NCBI GenBank assembly: GCA_965219175.1
Contig: CBDCNI010000001.1
Location: forward strand, 558,001-622,000
Direction: 5' to 3'
Origin: JBBPZK01 sp965219175
GTDB lineage: Bacteria; Actinomycetota; Rubrobacteria; Rubrobacterales; Rubrobacteraceae
DNA: 64,000 bases
Part shown: one piece after another, positions 27,099-35,534 of the stretch
How positions within the stretch are numbered: position 1 is the first letter of the stretch
Layout of the letters: every line of letters begins with the position of its first letter
Position numbers and translations under genes: made by a program
Notes under the pieces: model-generated
The model's input: the letters and a program-made list of their open reading frames with translations, nothing else
What the model was told of the DNA's origin: nothing
Database searches by the model: none

Positions 27099-27659
27099 GT
27101 GGGTACCGTCCTTATAATCGTGATAATAGTCGTCTTGATCCTCATAGTGGTCTACGCTGTCGCTACCTACAACGGGCTCGTGCGGCGGCGCAACGACGTG
27201 GAGGAGGCTTACCGGCAGATAGACGTGCAGCTAAAGCGCCGGTACGACCTGATCCCAAACCTACTCGAAGGCGTGAAGCGGTACTTCCGCCAGGAGCAGG
27301 ACGTTCTCGGCGAAATAACGCGCGCCCGTTCTCAGGCTATGCAGCCCCAGTCGCCGGGCCAGCAGGCCCAGTCGGAGAGTCGGCTCTCCGGAGCCATCGG
27401 TAACCTGTTCGCCGTGGCCGAGAACTACCCGGACCTCAAATCGAACACGGTCATGCTCGACTTTCAGGAGGAGCTCTCTTCTACGGAGAATAAGATCTCC
27501 TTCGCGAGGCAGCACTACAACGACTCGGTCGGTGGCTACAACACGAAAGTCCAGAGCTTCCCGGCGGTAATCTTCGCCCGGCCGATGGGTTTTACCGAGC
27601 GGGAATACTTCGAGGCCGCAGGCCCCGAGCGCGAGTCCGTAACCGTCTCCTACGACTAG
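27099..27659 (+). CDS. lemA: LemA family protein
   Basis: A 186-residue protein. One N-terminal membrane helix (residues 3-24) is followed by the LemA domain with TYNGLVRRRNDVEEAYRQID and LKRRYDLIPNLLEGVKRY, then AENYPDLKSN and the C-terminal FARPMGF signature. GTG start follows GGAGG by 7 bases. It sits 22 bp upstream of htpX; lemA-htpX pairs occur in many bacteria and both proteins are linked to membrane quality control. Molecular role of LemA is not established. Confidence 0.92.
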   Translation: MGTVLIIVIIVVLILIVVYAVATYNGLVRRRNDVEEAYRQIDVQLKRRYDLIPNLLEGVKRYFRQEQDVLGEITRARSQAMQPQSPGQQAQSESRLSGAIGNLFAVAENYPDLKSNTVMLDFQEELSSTENKISFARQHYNDSVGGYNTKVQSFPAVIFARPMGFTEREYFEAAGPERESVTVSYD

Positions 27660-27681
27660 AGGACTCCAAGAGGCTCTCCAC

Positions 27682-28641
27682 ATGGACCAGGGTACTTTCA
27701 AGGACCGCATCGCCAAGAACAGGCGCGACAGCCTGTTCCTGATCGCCATCTTCCTGGCGTTCGTCATGGTCTTCGGGTACGTGATCGCCTACGCCTGGGT
27801 CGGGGACCCTATCGGAGCTCTCTTCGGGCTGGCGCTAGCCGTCATCGTTGGGACCATCTCCGGCCTCGTGAGCTACTACGGAGGGGCGGGGATCATGCTC
27901 GCCGCCTCTCGCGCCCGCGAGATAAAGCACGAAGACGCACCGGTCCTCTTCAACGTCACGGAGGAGATGGCGATAGCCGCCGGGCTGCCGATGCCGAAGG
28001 TCTACATAATCGACGACACTGCCACGAACGCCTTCGCCACCGGCCGCGACCCCGAGCACGCCTCGGTCACGGTAACGAGCGGCCTCCTCGAAAAGCTGGA
28101 CCGGGACGAGTTGCAGGGTGTCGTCGCGCACGAGATGTCCCACGTCGGCAACCTGGACATCCGCTACGCGATGCTCGTCGGCATCCTCGTCGGCACCACG
28201 GTCCTCATCTCAGATTTCTTCCTCCGCAGTCTGTGGTGGGGTGGCGGCAGGCGGCGCATGGGCAACGACCGAAATGGGGGCGGCCAGATACAGCTAATAA
28301 TGATGGTCGTCGCCATCGTGTTCGCCATCCTCGCCCCGATCTTCGCCAGGCTCCTCCAGCTCTCCATCTCCCGCCAGCGCGAGTATCTGGCCGACGCGAC
28401 GGCCATAAAATTTACCCGCAATCCGAAAGGATTGGCTGATGCCTTACAGAAGATCTCCGGTGACCAGGAGGTGCTCGAAGTCGCCAACCGGGCGACTGCC
28501 CACCTCTACATCACTAACCCCGTTAAGAAGTTCGAGAAGCGTTCCAAAGGGCTCTTCTCAACCCACCCGCCGATAGAAGAGCGGATACAGATCCTACGTT
28601 CCATGGAAACAGGCGGCATCCCCGAAACCGTCGGCCCGTAG
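27682..28641 (+). CDS. htpX: HtpX-type M48 membrane zinc metalloprotease
   Basis: A 319-residue integral membrane protease. Two N-terminal helices precede the zinc motif HEMSHVGNLD (HExxH). Two further helices flank a Gly/Arg loop, then RQREYLADATAIKFTRNPKG supplies the third zinc ligand Glu, and the C-terminus has FSTHPPIEERI. HtpX degrades damaged membrane proteins together with FtsH. Paired with lemA in one transcript. All catalytic residues are present. Confidence 0.93.
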   Translation: MDQGTFKDRIAKNRRDSLFLIAIFLAFVMVFGYVIAYAWVGDPIGALFGLALAVIVGTISGLVSYYGGAGIMLAASRAREIKHEDAPVLFNVTEEMAIAAGLPMPKVYIIDDTATNAFATGRDPEHASVTVTSGLLEKLDRDELQGVVAHEMSHVGNLDIRYAMLVGILVGTTVLISDFFLRSLWWGGGRRRMGNDRNGGGQIQLIMMVVAIVFAILAPIFARLLQLSISRQREYLADATAIKFTRNPKGLADALQKISGDQEVLEVANRATAHLYITNPVKKFEKRSKGLFSTHPPIEERIQILRSMETGGIPETVGP

Positions 28642-28686
28642 ACTCGACGAAAGGCCCGCGAGACGTTACAATACTCCGCGCTACAT

Positions 28687-28757
28687 TGCCGGATGGTGTA
28701 ACGGCAGCACGAGTGACTCTGAATCACTTAGTCCAGGTTCGAATCCTGGTCCGGCAG
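28687..28757 (+). tRNA. tRNA-Gln (anticodon CTG)
   Basis: A 71-nt cloverleaf. The acceptor stem TGCCGGA pairs with TCCGGCA and the discriminator is G. The D arm contains GGTGTAACGGCAGCAC, the anticodon stem AGTGA/TCACT has loop CTCTGAA giving CUG, and the T arm reads CCAGGTTCGAATCCTGG. The CCA end is not encoded. Confidence 0.93.
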
Positions 28758-28764
28758 CTCCTCA

Positions 28765-28790
28765 AAAGCCCCTTTTTGTGGGGATTTTTC
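28765..28790 (+). terminator. Intrinsic terminator after tRNA-Gln
   Basis: AAAAGCCCC-tttttgt-GGGGATTTTTC forms a short GC stem followed by five T, starting 8 bp after the tRNA. Confidence 0.7.
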
Positions 28791-29345
28791 TATTCGGTAT
28801 CGAACTTGGACCCGCGTGGACCCGGCTCGACCCGCACCGGGTTATGGTCGCGGTTATAGTCAAAACTATGGTCAGATCTCGTCCAACCACCTACCCTGTG
28901 TTCCGTGAGCTTCCGTCTCGCGCATACTCAAGCTACTCCCAATGTCTTCGAAGGCAACACGCATGTTGCCGATCACCGCACTCCTCATCGGTTTCGATAA
29001 TTGAGCTTGACCAGAGGTGTACTGACATTGCTTTGTCATCGAAGGGGGCGAAGCATGAACCTATCCGGGATGCTAGCTTAGAGGAACGAACGTTCGGAAC
29101 CCAGGGTAGTGCAAACGCTTGAGTGCGACGTGGGCGAGTTTGTAGTCCAGAAGTACACTGTTGCGCATGCCGCGCAACCCGACCGATTCAGACAACGAAA
29201 CTACTGTCCGAGAGCCCGCCGTCCCGCTAACTGCGGAACCGAGGTCTTGTTCAAGCATGCCAAAAGCTGGCCGATGCCGGACGCGTTCCTTTGGCTCTGA
29301 GCTCCCGATGGAATGTAAGGCACCTTCTTTGACGGGAGGAACCGG
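28791..29345. other. 555-bp stretch without a recognisable gene
   Basis: Open frames of about 60-115 codons exist on both strands but have no ribosome sites or recognisable motifs, and codon use is unlike the neighbours. The region lies directly 3' of a tRNA, a common integration site, but I see no integrase fragment or duplicated tRNA end. It ends with the GGGAGG site of the RNase H gene. Confidence 0.4.
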
Positions 29346-29870
29346 GTGAGTGAGGGGACAGGCGGGAGCCGAACCGGAAAGCCGTTGTCATCTCCCGAGC
29401 CTGAGGCCTACGCCTACACCGACGGAGCATCCACGGGAGTCCGAGGTCCCGGAGGATACGGGGTAGTTGTAGCCTGGGATGGCAAAGTCGAGGCACTCAG
29501 CGGCGGCGAGCCGGACACCACGAACCAGCGGATGGAGGTGACCGCCGCGTGCGTCGCCCTGGAGACTATAGAAGAGGGACACATCGTGACCATCTACTCC
29601 GACTCCTCCTACCTCGTCAACTGCATGAGAAGGGGCTGGTACGAGACGTGGCGGAATAACGGGTGGCTCAATAACCTCAAAGAGCCCGTAGCGAACAGAG
29701 ATCTATGGGAGAGACTCCTGAGAGCGTTGCGGCGCCACAGAGAGGTGCGGTGGAAGAAAGTCAAAGGACATCAAAAGAGTAAAGGTCCGCACAAGGCCGG
29801 CAACGATCGGGCCGACGCGCTTGCCGTGTCGGCGAAAAAGGCCGCTGGTCTCCCCCATACTCGCCAGTAA
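29346..29870 (+). CDS. rnhA: Ribonuclease HI
   Basis: A 174-residue RNase HI. The four-acid active site is visible: Asp in AYTDGAS, Glu in NQRMEVTA, Asp in YSDSSYLV and the final Asp in GNDRADALA, with the catalytic-loop His in VKGHQK. A 20-residue polar leader precedes the domain. GTG start follows GGGAGG by about 6 bases. It degrades the RNA strand of RNA-DNA hybrids. Single-gene unit. Confidence 0.95.
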   Translation: MSEGTGGSRTGKPLSSPEPEAYAYTDGASTGVRGPGGYGVVVAWDGKVEALSGGEPDTTNQRMEVTAACVALETIEEGHIVTIYSDSSYLVNCMRRGWYETWRNNGWLNNLKEPVANRDLWERLLRALRRHREVRWKKVKGHQKSKGPHKAGNDRADALAVSAKKAAGLPHTRQ

Positions 29871-30483
29871 GCGCGTTCGGCGGATGCCACGCTGCGGCGT
29901 TCTTTAGTTTCCATAACCATAAGTTGAGCCTTGCTAAGAGGTCCGGGCAATTGGCAGGCAGTAAGGTACACTAGACGGTTGGTGCGGATGATTATAGGGA
30001 GACGCGAGAATCGCTCCTGCGTTGCGGTCACGGACTCGATGCTCTTGCAGGCAATGTAGCGGCGCCAATATGGAAAAACCCCGAATCGGCTCTTGACGTA
30101 TATGTCACAAAGCGGTTAAACTAGGTAGTATGACGGCTGAGACCATTATACGCAACACGAGAGTCGGAGACATAGTCTCGCCGTTTGCGGGTCTTTCGAG
30201 CGTATTTCGCCGTCAGCATTGCCGCTCCACCAGCCTCTTCGGTAGCAGGAGATTGGCGCTTTGCGAGCTTTTCGGGTCCTCGCGGCTCGTACCACGTCTG
30301 ATCGCCGAATCGGACGACTTCAGGCCCCGGCATCGGTTATGGTGGTGGTCCTTTGGGGCTTTCGACGAGAAAGGTCAACTAGAAGGCAACCAATATCTGG
30401 CCGGCCGCCGCGCGCCGCCGCTCCTGCATCAGTAACCGCTAGAGCCACACGCCAAAGCTACTTCTTATGCAGGAGGTAACATT
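29871..30483. other. 613-bp upstream region of the choline/betaine block
   Basis: No gene is supported; open frames here lack start signals and family motifs. A possible plus-strand promoter TTGACG-N18-TAAACT lies near 30091-30122. The last bases carry a strong ribosome site (AGGAGGTAAC) for the gene at 30484. The long spacer probably contains the control region of the following operon. Confidence 0.4.
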
Positions 30484-31968
30484 ATGTCGACCCGGCCCAA
30501 CGTCGTGGTCATCGTCTCGGACACCTTCCGTCGCGATCACTTAGGAGCCTACGGGAACCCCTATATTCATACGCCGAACCTGGACGCTTTCGCGCGTTCG
30601 TCGGTCACTTTCGACCGGCACACGATCTCTTCTTTCCCGACCATGCCGGCCCGCGCCGACATGCTTACGGGGAACTTCTCCTACACTTTCATGGGCTGGG
30701 AGCCCCTTCCGGGGAGCCTCCATACGCTTCCGGGGCTGCTATCCCAGGCGGGCTATCTCACGATGGGCATCGTGGACACGCCTTACTTTATCCGCAACCG
30801 GTTCGGGTACGATCGGGGCTTCGACGACTTTATCTGGGTGCGGGGACAGGGGGACGACACGAGACCCCACGAGCGCTCGGATTTCCGGTCGACGTGGAAG
30901 TCCGAGTCCGACCGGCTCGTGGCCCGCACCATGACCGAGGCCGAGGAGTGGCTGGAGCGGCACTACGAAGAAGAGTTCTTTCTGTACGTGGACACCTGGG
31001 ACCCTCACGAGCCCTGGGACGCGCCGGATTACTACACGAAGACCTACAGGCCCGGCTATGACGGACGCCAGATCTACCCGGCTTACGGGAAGTGGCGGGA
31101 CGCCGGTCTCTCCTGGGAAGACGTGGAGACGGCCCACGCGACATATTGTGGTGAGGTGACCATGGTCGATCGTTGGATCGGACGCCTGCTCTCCAAGCTC
31201 GACGTCTTGGGCTTGAGGGAAAACACGGTGATCTGCTTCGTTTCGGACCACGGGTTCTATTTCGGGGAGCACGAATACTTCGGCAAGGCCGAGTGGATCA
31301 ACGACCAGACGGCCACCGCCGGCGCTGGCGCGGACATGCCCTCCTGGCTCTCCGAGTCCTGGCTGCTGACCGTCGACCGATCTCCCCTGTACCAGGAGCT
31401 AATCCGTGTGCCTCTAATGGTCTCAGCTCCCGGCGTGAAGCCAGGGCGCCGATCCGCGATCACGACGGCCCCGGACCTCGCGCCGACGATCCTCGACTTG
31501 ACCGGAGTCGGCGCACCTACGGGGGCGATGCAGGGAGAATCGTTCCGCGAGATCCTCACCGGGGAGAAGGAAGAGCACAGGGACTTCGTCGTAAGCTCCT
31601 GGCCGCTGTACTTCGCGGAGGGAGAGATCACGACCGCCGTGGACTCCCGGCCCCGGCGAGTAGCGAGCTACATGCCGATCACCACCAGCACGCCGGAGAG
31701 GTCCCTGATCCTGGGTGGACCGGGAGATAAGCCAGAACTCTACGACCTGACGAACGATCCTGGGGAGCAGACGGACATCTGGGAGAGCAACACCGGTGAA
31801 GGCATAGCTCTTATAGAGAAGACGATCTCTTTCCTAGAACAGCAGGGAACTCCGGAGCATCACATACAGCCCCGCCGGGCGGTCCTCGCGGAGCAGTTGC
31901 GCGCAAGCTCCGTGCAGAGTATCGGGATGCGACAGGACCTCGAAGTAGATGCGGTGGAAGCGGTATGA
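30484..31968 (+). CDS. Sulfatase-fold hydrolase with Thr in place of the formylglycine Cys/Ser
   Basis: A 494-residue alkaline-phosphatase-superfamily enzyme. It opens NVVVIVSDTFRRDHLGAYGN (metal Asp13) and has a late metal site VSDHGFYFGEH. The sulfatase signature C/S-x-P-x-R-x3-LTG appears as TMPARADMLTG, so Thr53 occupies the position that must be Cys or Ser for formylglycine formation. A classical sulfatase mechanism is therefore unlikely. Thr is the nucleophile of phosphodiesterases of the same superfamily. Its stop overlaps a choline-dehydrogenase-like gene, suggesting it releases choline from a phosphorylated or other ester (inference). Confidence 0.8.
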   Translation: MSTRPNVVVIVSDTFRRDHLGAYGNPYIHTPNLDAFARSSVTFDRHTISSFPTMPARADMLTGNFSYTFMGWEPLPGSLHTLPGLLSQAGYLTMGIVDTPYFIRNRFGYDRGFDDFIWVRGQGDDTRPHERSDFRSTWKSESDRLVARTMTEAEEWLERHYEEEFFLYVDTWDPHEPWDAPDYYTKTYRPGYDGRQIYPAYGKWRDAGLSWEDVETAHATYCGEVTMVDRWIGRLLSKLDVLGLRENTVICFVSDHGFYFGEHEYFGKAEWINDQTATAGAGADMPSWLSESWLLTVDRSPLYQELIRVPLMVSAPGVKPGRRSAITTAPDLAPTILDLTGVGAPTGAMQGESFREILTGEKEEHRDFVVSSWPLYFAEGEITTAVDSRPRRVASYMPITTSTPERSLILGGPGDKPELYDLTNDPGEQTDIWESNTGEGIALIEKTISFLEQQGTPEHHIQPRRAVLAEQLRASSVQSIGMRQDLEVDAVEAV

Positions 31969-33509
31969 GAGAAAGAAACGTCTACGACTACCTGGTCCTC
32001 GGGGGCGGCACGGCGGGCGCGGTGATCGCCGCCCGCCTCGCCGAGGAGCCGGAAGTCAGCGTGTGTCTGGTGGAGGCCGGGCCGTCCGACGAGAACGACT
32101 GGCGGATACTCGAACTCTGGAACTGGGTCAACCTGCTCGGGACGGAGCTCGACTACGATTACGTGATAGAGCCGCAGCCGCGCGGGAACGGTTTGATCCG
32201 TCACAGCCGCGGCAAGATGCTCGGCGGCTGCAGCTCGCACAACTCGGCCATTGCCTTCCGAACCCCCGACGCGGACCTGAAGACCTGGGAGAGAGCCGGC
32301 GCAACCGGGTGGGGACCGGAAGGAGCCCGTCCCTACTTCGAGCGAGTTTTCGACCGCGTCAACGTCGAGACGGTCCTGCCGGGCAACACTTGCACCGAAG
32401 CCTTCGTTGAGGCGGCCCATCAGGCGGGCTTCCCGTCCGTACATTTTAACGACGAAGAGCTTCGCGAAGGCGTGGGCTGGCTCCAGCTCAACGCGCGCGG
32501 GGCCATACGAGATTCCAGTTCCGTAGCTTACCTTCATCCCATTGCGGCGCTGCCACCGAACCTTACGCTCATGACCGACACGAAGGTGCGGCGCATCCTG
32601 TTCGACGATCACGGCGACGCAGTAGGTGCGGACACCGACCAGGGTAGGATCTCCGCGCGCAGTGAGGTGATCGTCTGCTGCGGCGCTTTCGATACGCCGA
32701 AACTTCTCATGCTCTCCGGCGTCGGCCCGGCCGACCATCTTCGTGAGGTCGGCGTTCCGGTCGTGGCCGATGTACCCGGCGTTGGTGAGCATCTCTTGGA
32801 TCACCCGGAAGGCGTGGTAATGTGGGAGGCGTCGCGGCCGGTTCCGGCGATGTCGCGGCAGGGCTGGGAAGCGGGGCTCTTCGCCCGCACCGAACCATCA
32901 GCCGGAGAGCCGGACGTAATGTTCCACTTCGGCACCAGCGCCTTCGACCTCAACACCGCGCAGCTCGGATATCCGACCGCCGAGCAAGCGTTCTGCCTCA
33001 CGCCGAACGTGATGCGCGCGAAGAGCGAGGGCGTCGTGCGGCTGCGTTCCTCGGACCCGGCGGCTCCGCCCTTGATCGACTTCCGCTACTTCACGGACCC
33101 GGATGGATACGACGATCGGGTAATAACCGAAGGCGTAAAGCTCGCGCGCATTATCGCCGAGCAGCCCGCCCTGAAACCCTGGATAGAGCGCGAACTAGCC
33201 CCCGGTCCCAACGTCCAGAGCGACGAGCAGATCTCCGAGTACGCCCGCCACACCGCCAACACCGTCTACCATCCTGCCGGGACCTGCCGCATGGGAGACG
33301 CCGGCGACTCCGGCGCGGTAGTGGACCCGCAACTACGAGTCCGGGGGGTGGGCAGGCTCCGCGTTGCCGACGCCTCCATCTTCCCGACCATGATAGGCGT
33401 CAACCCGTGCATGACGTGCATGATGATCGGAGAGAAGTGTGCGGACCTGATAAGCGGGACGAGCGAGATGTCCCCGGCAGCGCTGGCGCAAGGAGAACTC
33501 GCATGGTAA
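31965..33509 (+). CDS. GMC-family FAD oxidoreductase, choline dehydrogenase-like
   Basis: A 514-residue flavoenzyme. The FAD-binding YDYLVLGGGTAGAVIAARL is followed by the GMC signature GKMLGGCSSHNSAIAFR. The second signature GAFDTPKLLMLSGVGP and the active-site HPAGTCRMG and NPCMTCMMIGEKCADLI are also present. BetA oxidises choline to betaine aldehyde. Overlap with the hydrolase upstream (ATGA) and with the aldehyde dehydrogenase downstream gives the functional order ester hydrolase, alcohol dehydrogenase, aldehyde dehydrogenase. Choline as substrate is inferred from context; other alcohols are possible. Confidence 0.85.
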   Translation: MRERNVYDYLVLGGGTAGAVIAARLAEEPEVSVCLVEAGPSDENDWRILELWNWVNLLGTELDYDYVIEPQPRGNGLIRHSRGKMLGGCSSHNSAIAFRTPDADLKTWERAGATGWGPEGARPYFERVFDRVNVETVLPGNTCTEAFVEAAHQAGFPSVHFNDEELREGVGWLQLNARGAIRDSSSVAYLHPIAALPPNLTLMTDTKVRRILFDDHGDAVGADTDQGRISARSEVIVCCGAFDTPKLLMLSGVGPADHLREVGVPVVADVPGVGEHLLDHPEGVVMWEASRPVPAMSRQGWEAGLFARTEPSAGEPDVMFHFGTSAFDLNTAQLGYPTAEQAFCLTPNVMRAKSEGVVRLRSSDPAAPPLIDFRYFTDPDGYDDRVITEGVKLARIIAEQPALKPWIERELAPGPNVQSDEQISEYARHTANTVYHPAGTCRMGDAGDSGAVVDPQLRVRGVGRLRVADASIFPTMIGVNPCMTCMMIGEKCADLISGTSEMSPAALAQGELAW

Positions 33510-34960
33510 GCGGCGCCGTGGATTACTCTATGTACGTGGCGGGCGCGTGGACCGACTCCGAATCGGGCGCTCGCACGGACGCGACAAGCCCCGCGACCGG
33601 AGAGAAGATCGGGAGTCTCCCCGAAGGCACCCGCGAAGACGTAAAGCGCGCGATAGCCGCCGCTAACGAAGCCTCCCGTGCCTGGGCCGCGTTCTCGGCC
33701 TTCGAACGGGCCGCCGCCATGAAGCGGGTTGCGCTCGTCATAGAAGAGCGTCGCGATGATCTCGCCAGAACCCTCACCCTGGATCAGGGAAAGCCACTCC
33801 ACGCCGAAGCCTACGGTGAAGTAGACGAGCTTATCGAGTACTTCGAGATGGCGAGCGCCGACGCGACACGCCTGGATGGGTCAATGCCGCCTTCGGTGGA
33901 CGCTGACAAGCGCGTTTTGCTTTACAGGGTCCCGCACGGGGTGGTCGGTGTGATCTCACCGTGGAACTGGCCCTATACGATGCCGGCGGAGTTGATCGCC
34001 CCGGCTCTCGCCTGCGGCAACGCGGTCGTCTGGACGCCAGCCCCTTCCACATCCGTCTGCGCCGTAAAGCTCGCCGAATGTATCGTGGACGCCGGCCTGC
34101 CGTCCGGAGTCTTCAACATGGTCACCGGCCCCGGTCCCGTCGTCGGGGACGAGGTGGCGACGAATCCCGGTACTCAGGCTATTGGTTTTATCGGGTCCAT
34201 CGAGACTGGGCAGAAGGTGGCGGCGCGGGCCGCCGGGAAGGCGTTGCTCTTGGAGATGGGTGGCAACGGGCCGATGGTGATCCTGGACGACGCAGACCTC
34301 GACGCCGCAGCGGAAGCGAGCCTAACTTCCGCGTTCCTCGGCGCGGGCCAGAGTTGCACGGCCGGGGAGAGGTTCCTGGTTCACGAGAGTATCTACGAGG
34401 AGTATCTCGAAAAGCTTTGTGTGGAAATCGGGCGTGAGATCAAACTAGGAGATCCCTCAGACAAGCTCACCACGCTCGGCCCCCTGAATAACGAACCAAC
34501 GGCGAGCAAGATGGATCAGCACATCCATGACGCCCTCGAACGCGGCGCCGACCTGATCTCCGGCGGTTCGCGCGCAGAAGGCTTCCCCACGGACCTCTAC
34601 TACCGTCCCACCGTGCTCGGCAACGTCACCTGCGAGATGCGCGTCTCCAAAGAAGAGACCTTCGGCCCCATAGTTCCGGCCACCATCATCCGTGACGAGG
34701 AAGAGGCGATCCGGGCCGTCAACTCCTCGCCTTACGGCCTGCTCTCCGCCGTCTTTACGCGGGACCTGATGCGGGGACTGCGCTTCGCCGAGGCGGTGCG
34801 AACCGGATGGGTCAACATAAACGCCTCGACGAACCACTGGGAGAGTCACCTGCCATTCGGCGGGCGCGCAGGCTCTCTCTCGGGCCTCGGTCGGGTCGGC
34901 GGCCGCTACCCGATGGAGAACTTCACCGAGCCAAAGACCGTAATAATGAACCTGGCATAA
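33503..34960 (+). CDS. NAD(P)-dependent aldehyde dehydrogenase, betaine-aldehyde dehydrogenase-like
   Basis: A 485-residue ALDH. It shows VGVISPWNWPYTMPAELIAP (coenzyme loop), IGFIGSIETGQKVAARAAGK, catalytic Glu in LLEMGGNGP and catalytic Cys in GAGQSCTAGERF. The C-terminal GGRAGSLSGLGRVGG is usual. ATG 33503 overlaps the previous stop and follows AAGGAGA; a much longer open frame upstream is the shadow of the GMC gene. Following a choline-dehydrogenase-like gene, it likely makes glycine betaine, though BADH identity is not proven. Confidence 0.88.
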   Translation: MVSGAVDYSMYVAGAWTDSESGARTDATSPATGEKIGSLPEGTREDVKRAIAAANEASRAWAAFSAFERAAAMKRVALVIEERRDDLARTLTLDQGKPLHAEAYGEVDELIEYFEMASADATRLDGSMPPSVDADKRVLLYRVPHGVVGVISPWNWPYTMPAELIAPALACGNAVVWTPAPSTSVCAVKLAECIVDAGLPSGVFNMVTGPGPVVGDEVATNPGTQAIGFIGSIETGQKVAARAAGKALLLEMGGNGPMVILDDADLDAAAEASLTSAFLGAGQSCTAGERFLVHESIYEEYLEKLCVEIGREIKLGDPSDKLTTLGPLNNEPTASKMDQHIHDALERGADLISGGSRAEGFPTDLYYRPTVLGNVTCEMRVSKEETFGPIVPATIIRDEEEAIRAVNSSPYGLLSAVFTRDLMRGLRFAEAVRTGWVNINASTNHWESHLPFGGRAGSLSGLGRVGGRYPMENFTEPKTVIMNLA

Positions 34961-35047
34961 AAAGAATAGTCTGTCCTATTCCGCGGCATCTCAGAAAGGA
35001 GCGATCATAACCATCGACCGTACCGACCTGTTCTGACAGAGGATTAA

Positions 35048-35375
35048 GCCAGCGAGGAGACCTACCTTCACACGCGGGCGCCGGTAGGCCTGGCCGTTGT
35101 CCTCATCCCCGACGCTTATACTCGTGCGAGTTCCACGAGATGGAGCGGGAGAAGGTCTTCGCGTCCAGTTGGGTCGAGGTCGGTTTCGCTTCCAAAGTGG
35201 GTAAGCCGGGGGATGTGATCTTCGCCGGGCGTTCGATCATATCCCCGCGACAAGCACGACGGGCGCAACGCCTTCCACAACGTCCGCAGCAACAGGATAC
35301 GCTTCCCCTATCACGGTTGGACCTACGAACTTGGAGGCGCGTGCCTCGGTACTCCGCTCAAGAACGTGGTGACCA
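35048..35375 (+). pseudogene. Rieske non-heme iron oxygenase (glycine-betaine demethylase GbcA-like) remnant
   Basis: Fragments in shifting frames encode HTRAPVGLAVVLIPDAYTRA, then FHEMEREKVFASSWVEVGFA and SKVGKPGDVIFAGRSII, then FPYHGWTYELGGACLGTPLK. This is the N-terminal Rieske region of the GbcA/carnitine-oxygenase group. There are at least two frameshifts, the CxH ligand pair is deleted, the Cys of the second CPYHGW pair is Phe, and the whole catalytic domain is absent. It lies where a betaine demethylase would be expected, between BADH-like and BCCT genes. Clearly dead. Confidence 0.7.
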
Positions 35376-35440
35376 GGAAAAGAAATTGCCGGGACGACCG
35401 GACGGGGACGAGGAGCCGACCGGAAAAGAGGTGCGATATT

Positions 35441-35454
35441 TGCAACTAGTTGCA
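35441..35454. promoter_or_regulatory. Perfect 14-bp palindrome upstream of the BCCT gene
   Basis: TGCAACTAGTTGCA lies 81 bp before the BCCT start, in an AT-richer patch. Its size suits an IclR-family operator, and an IclR gene closes the cluster. A related sequence TGCTACTAGTTCCT (11 of 14) occurs at 39214-39227 before the dimethylglycine-dehydrogenase-like gene. Confidence 0.5.
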
Positions 35455-35534
35455 CCATACGATACAGTTTTGAACCGTGTTGCGTAGTCTGATACCTTGA
35501 CTATAGGCCAAAGAGGGGAAGGAGAAAAGTAGCG

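Noticed and set aside
29085..29097. CGAACGTTCG as a LexA/SOS box.
   Set aside because: The actinobacterial box needs a four-base gap between CGAAC and GTTCG; here the arms are adjacent and no SOS gene follows.
30121..30435. Small ORFs on both strands upstream of the sulfatase-fold gene.
   Set aside because: No ribosome sites or recognisable motifs, and the two overlap antisense to each other.
32822..33502. N-terminal extension of the aldehyde dehydrogenase frame.
   Set aside because: It is a Arg/Pro-rich shadow of the GMC oxidoreductase gene; the ATG at 33503 has a ribosome site and gives a standard ALDH.
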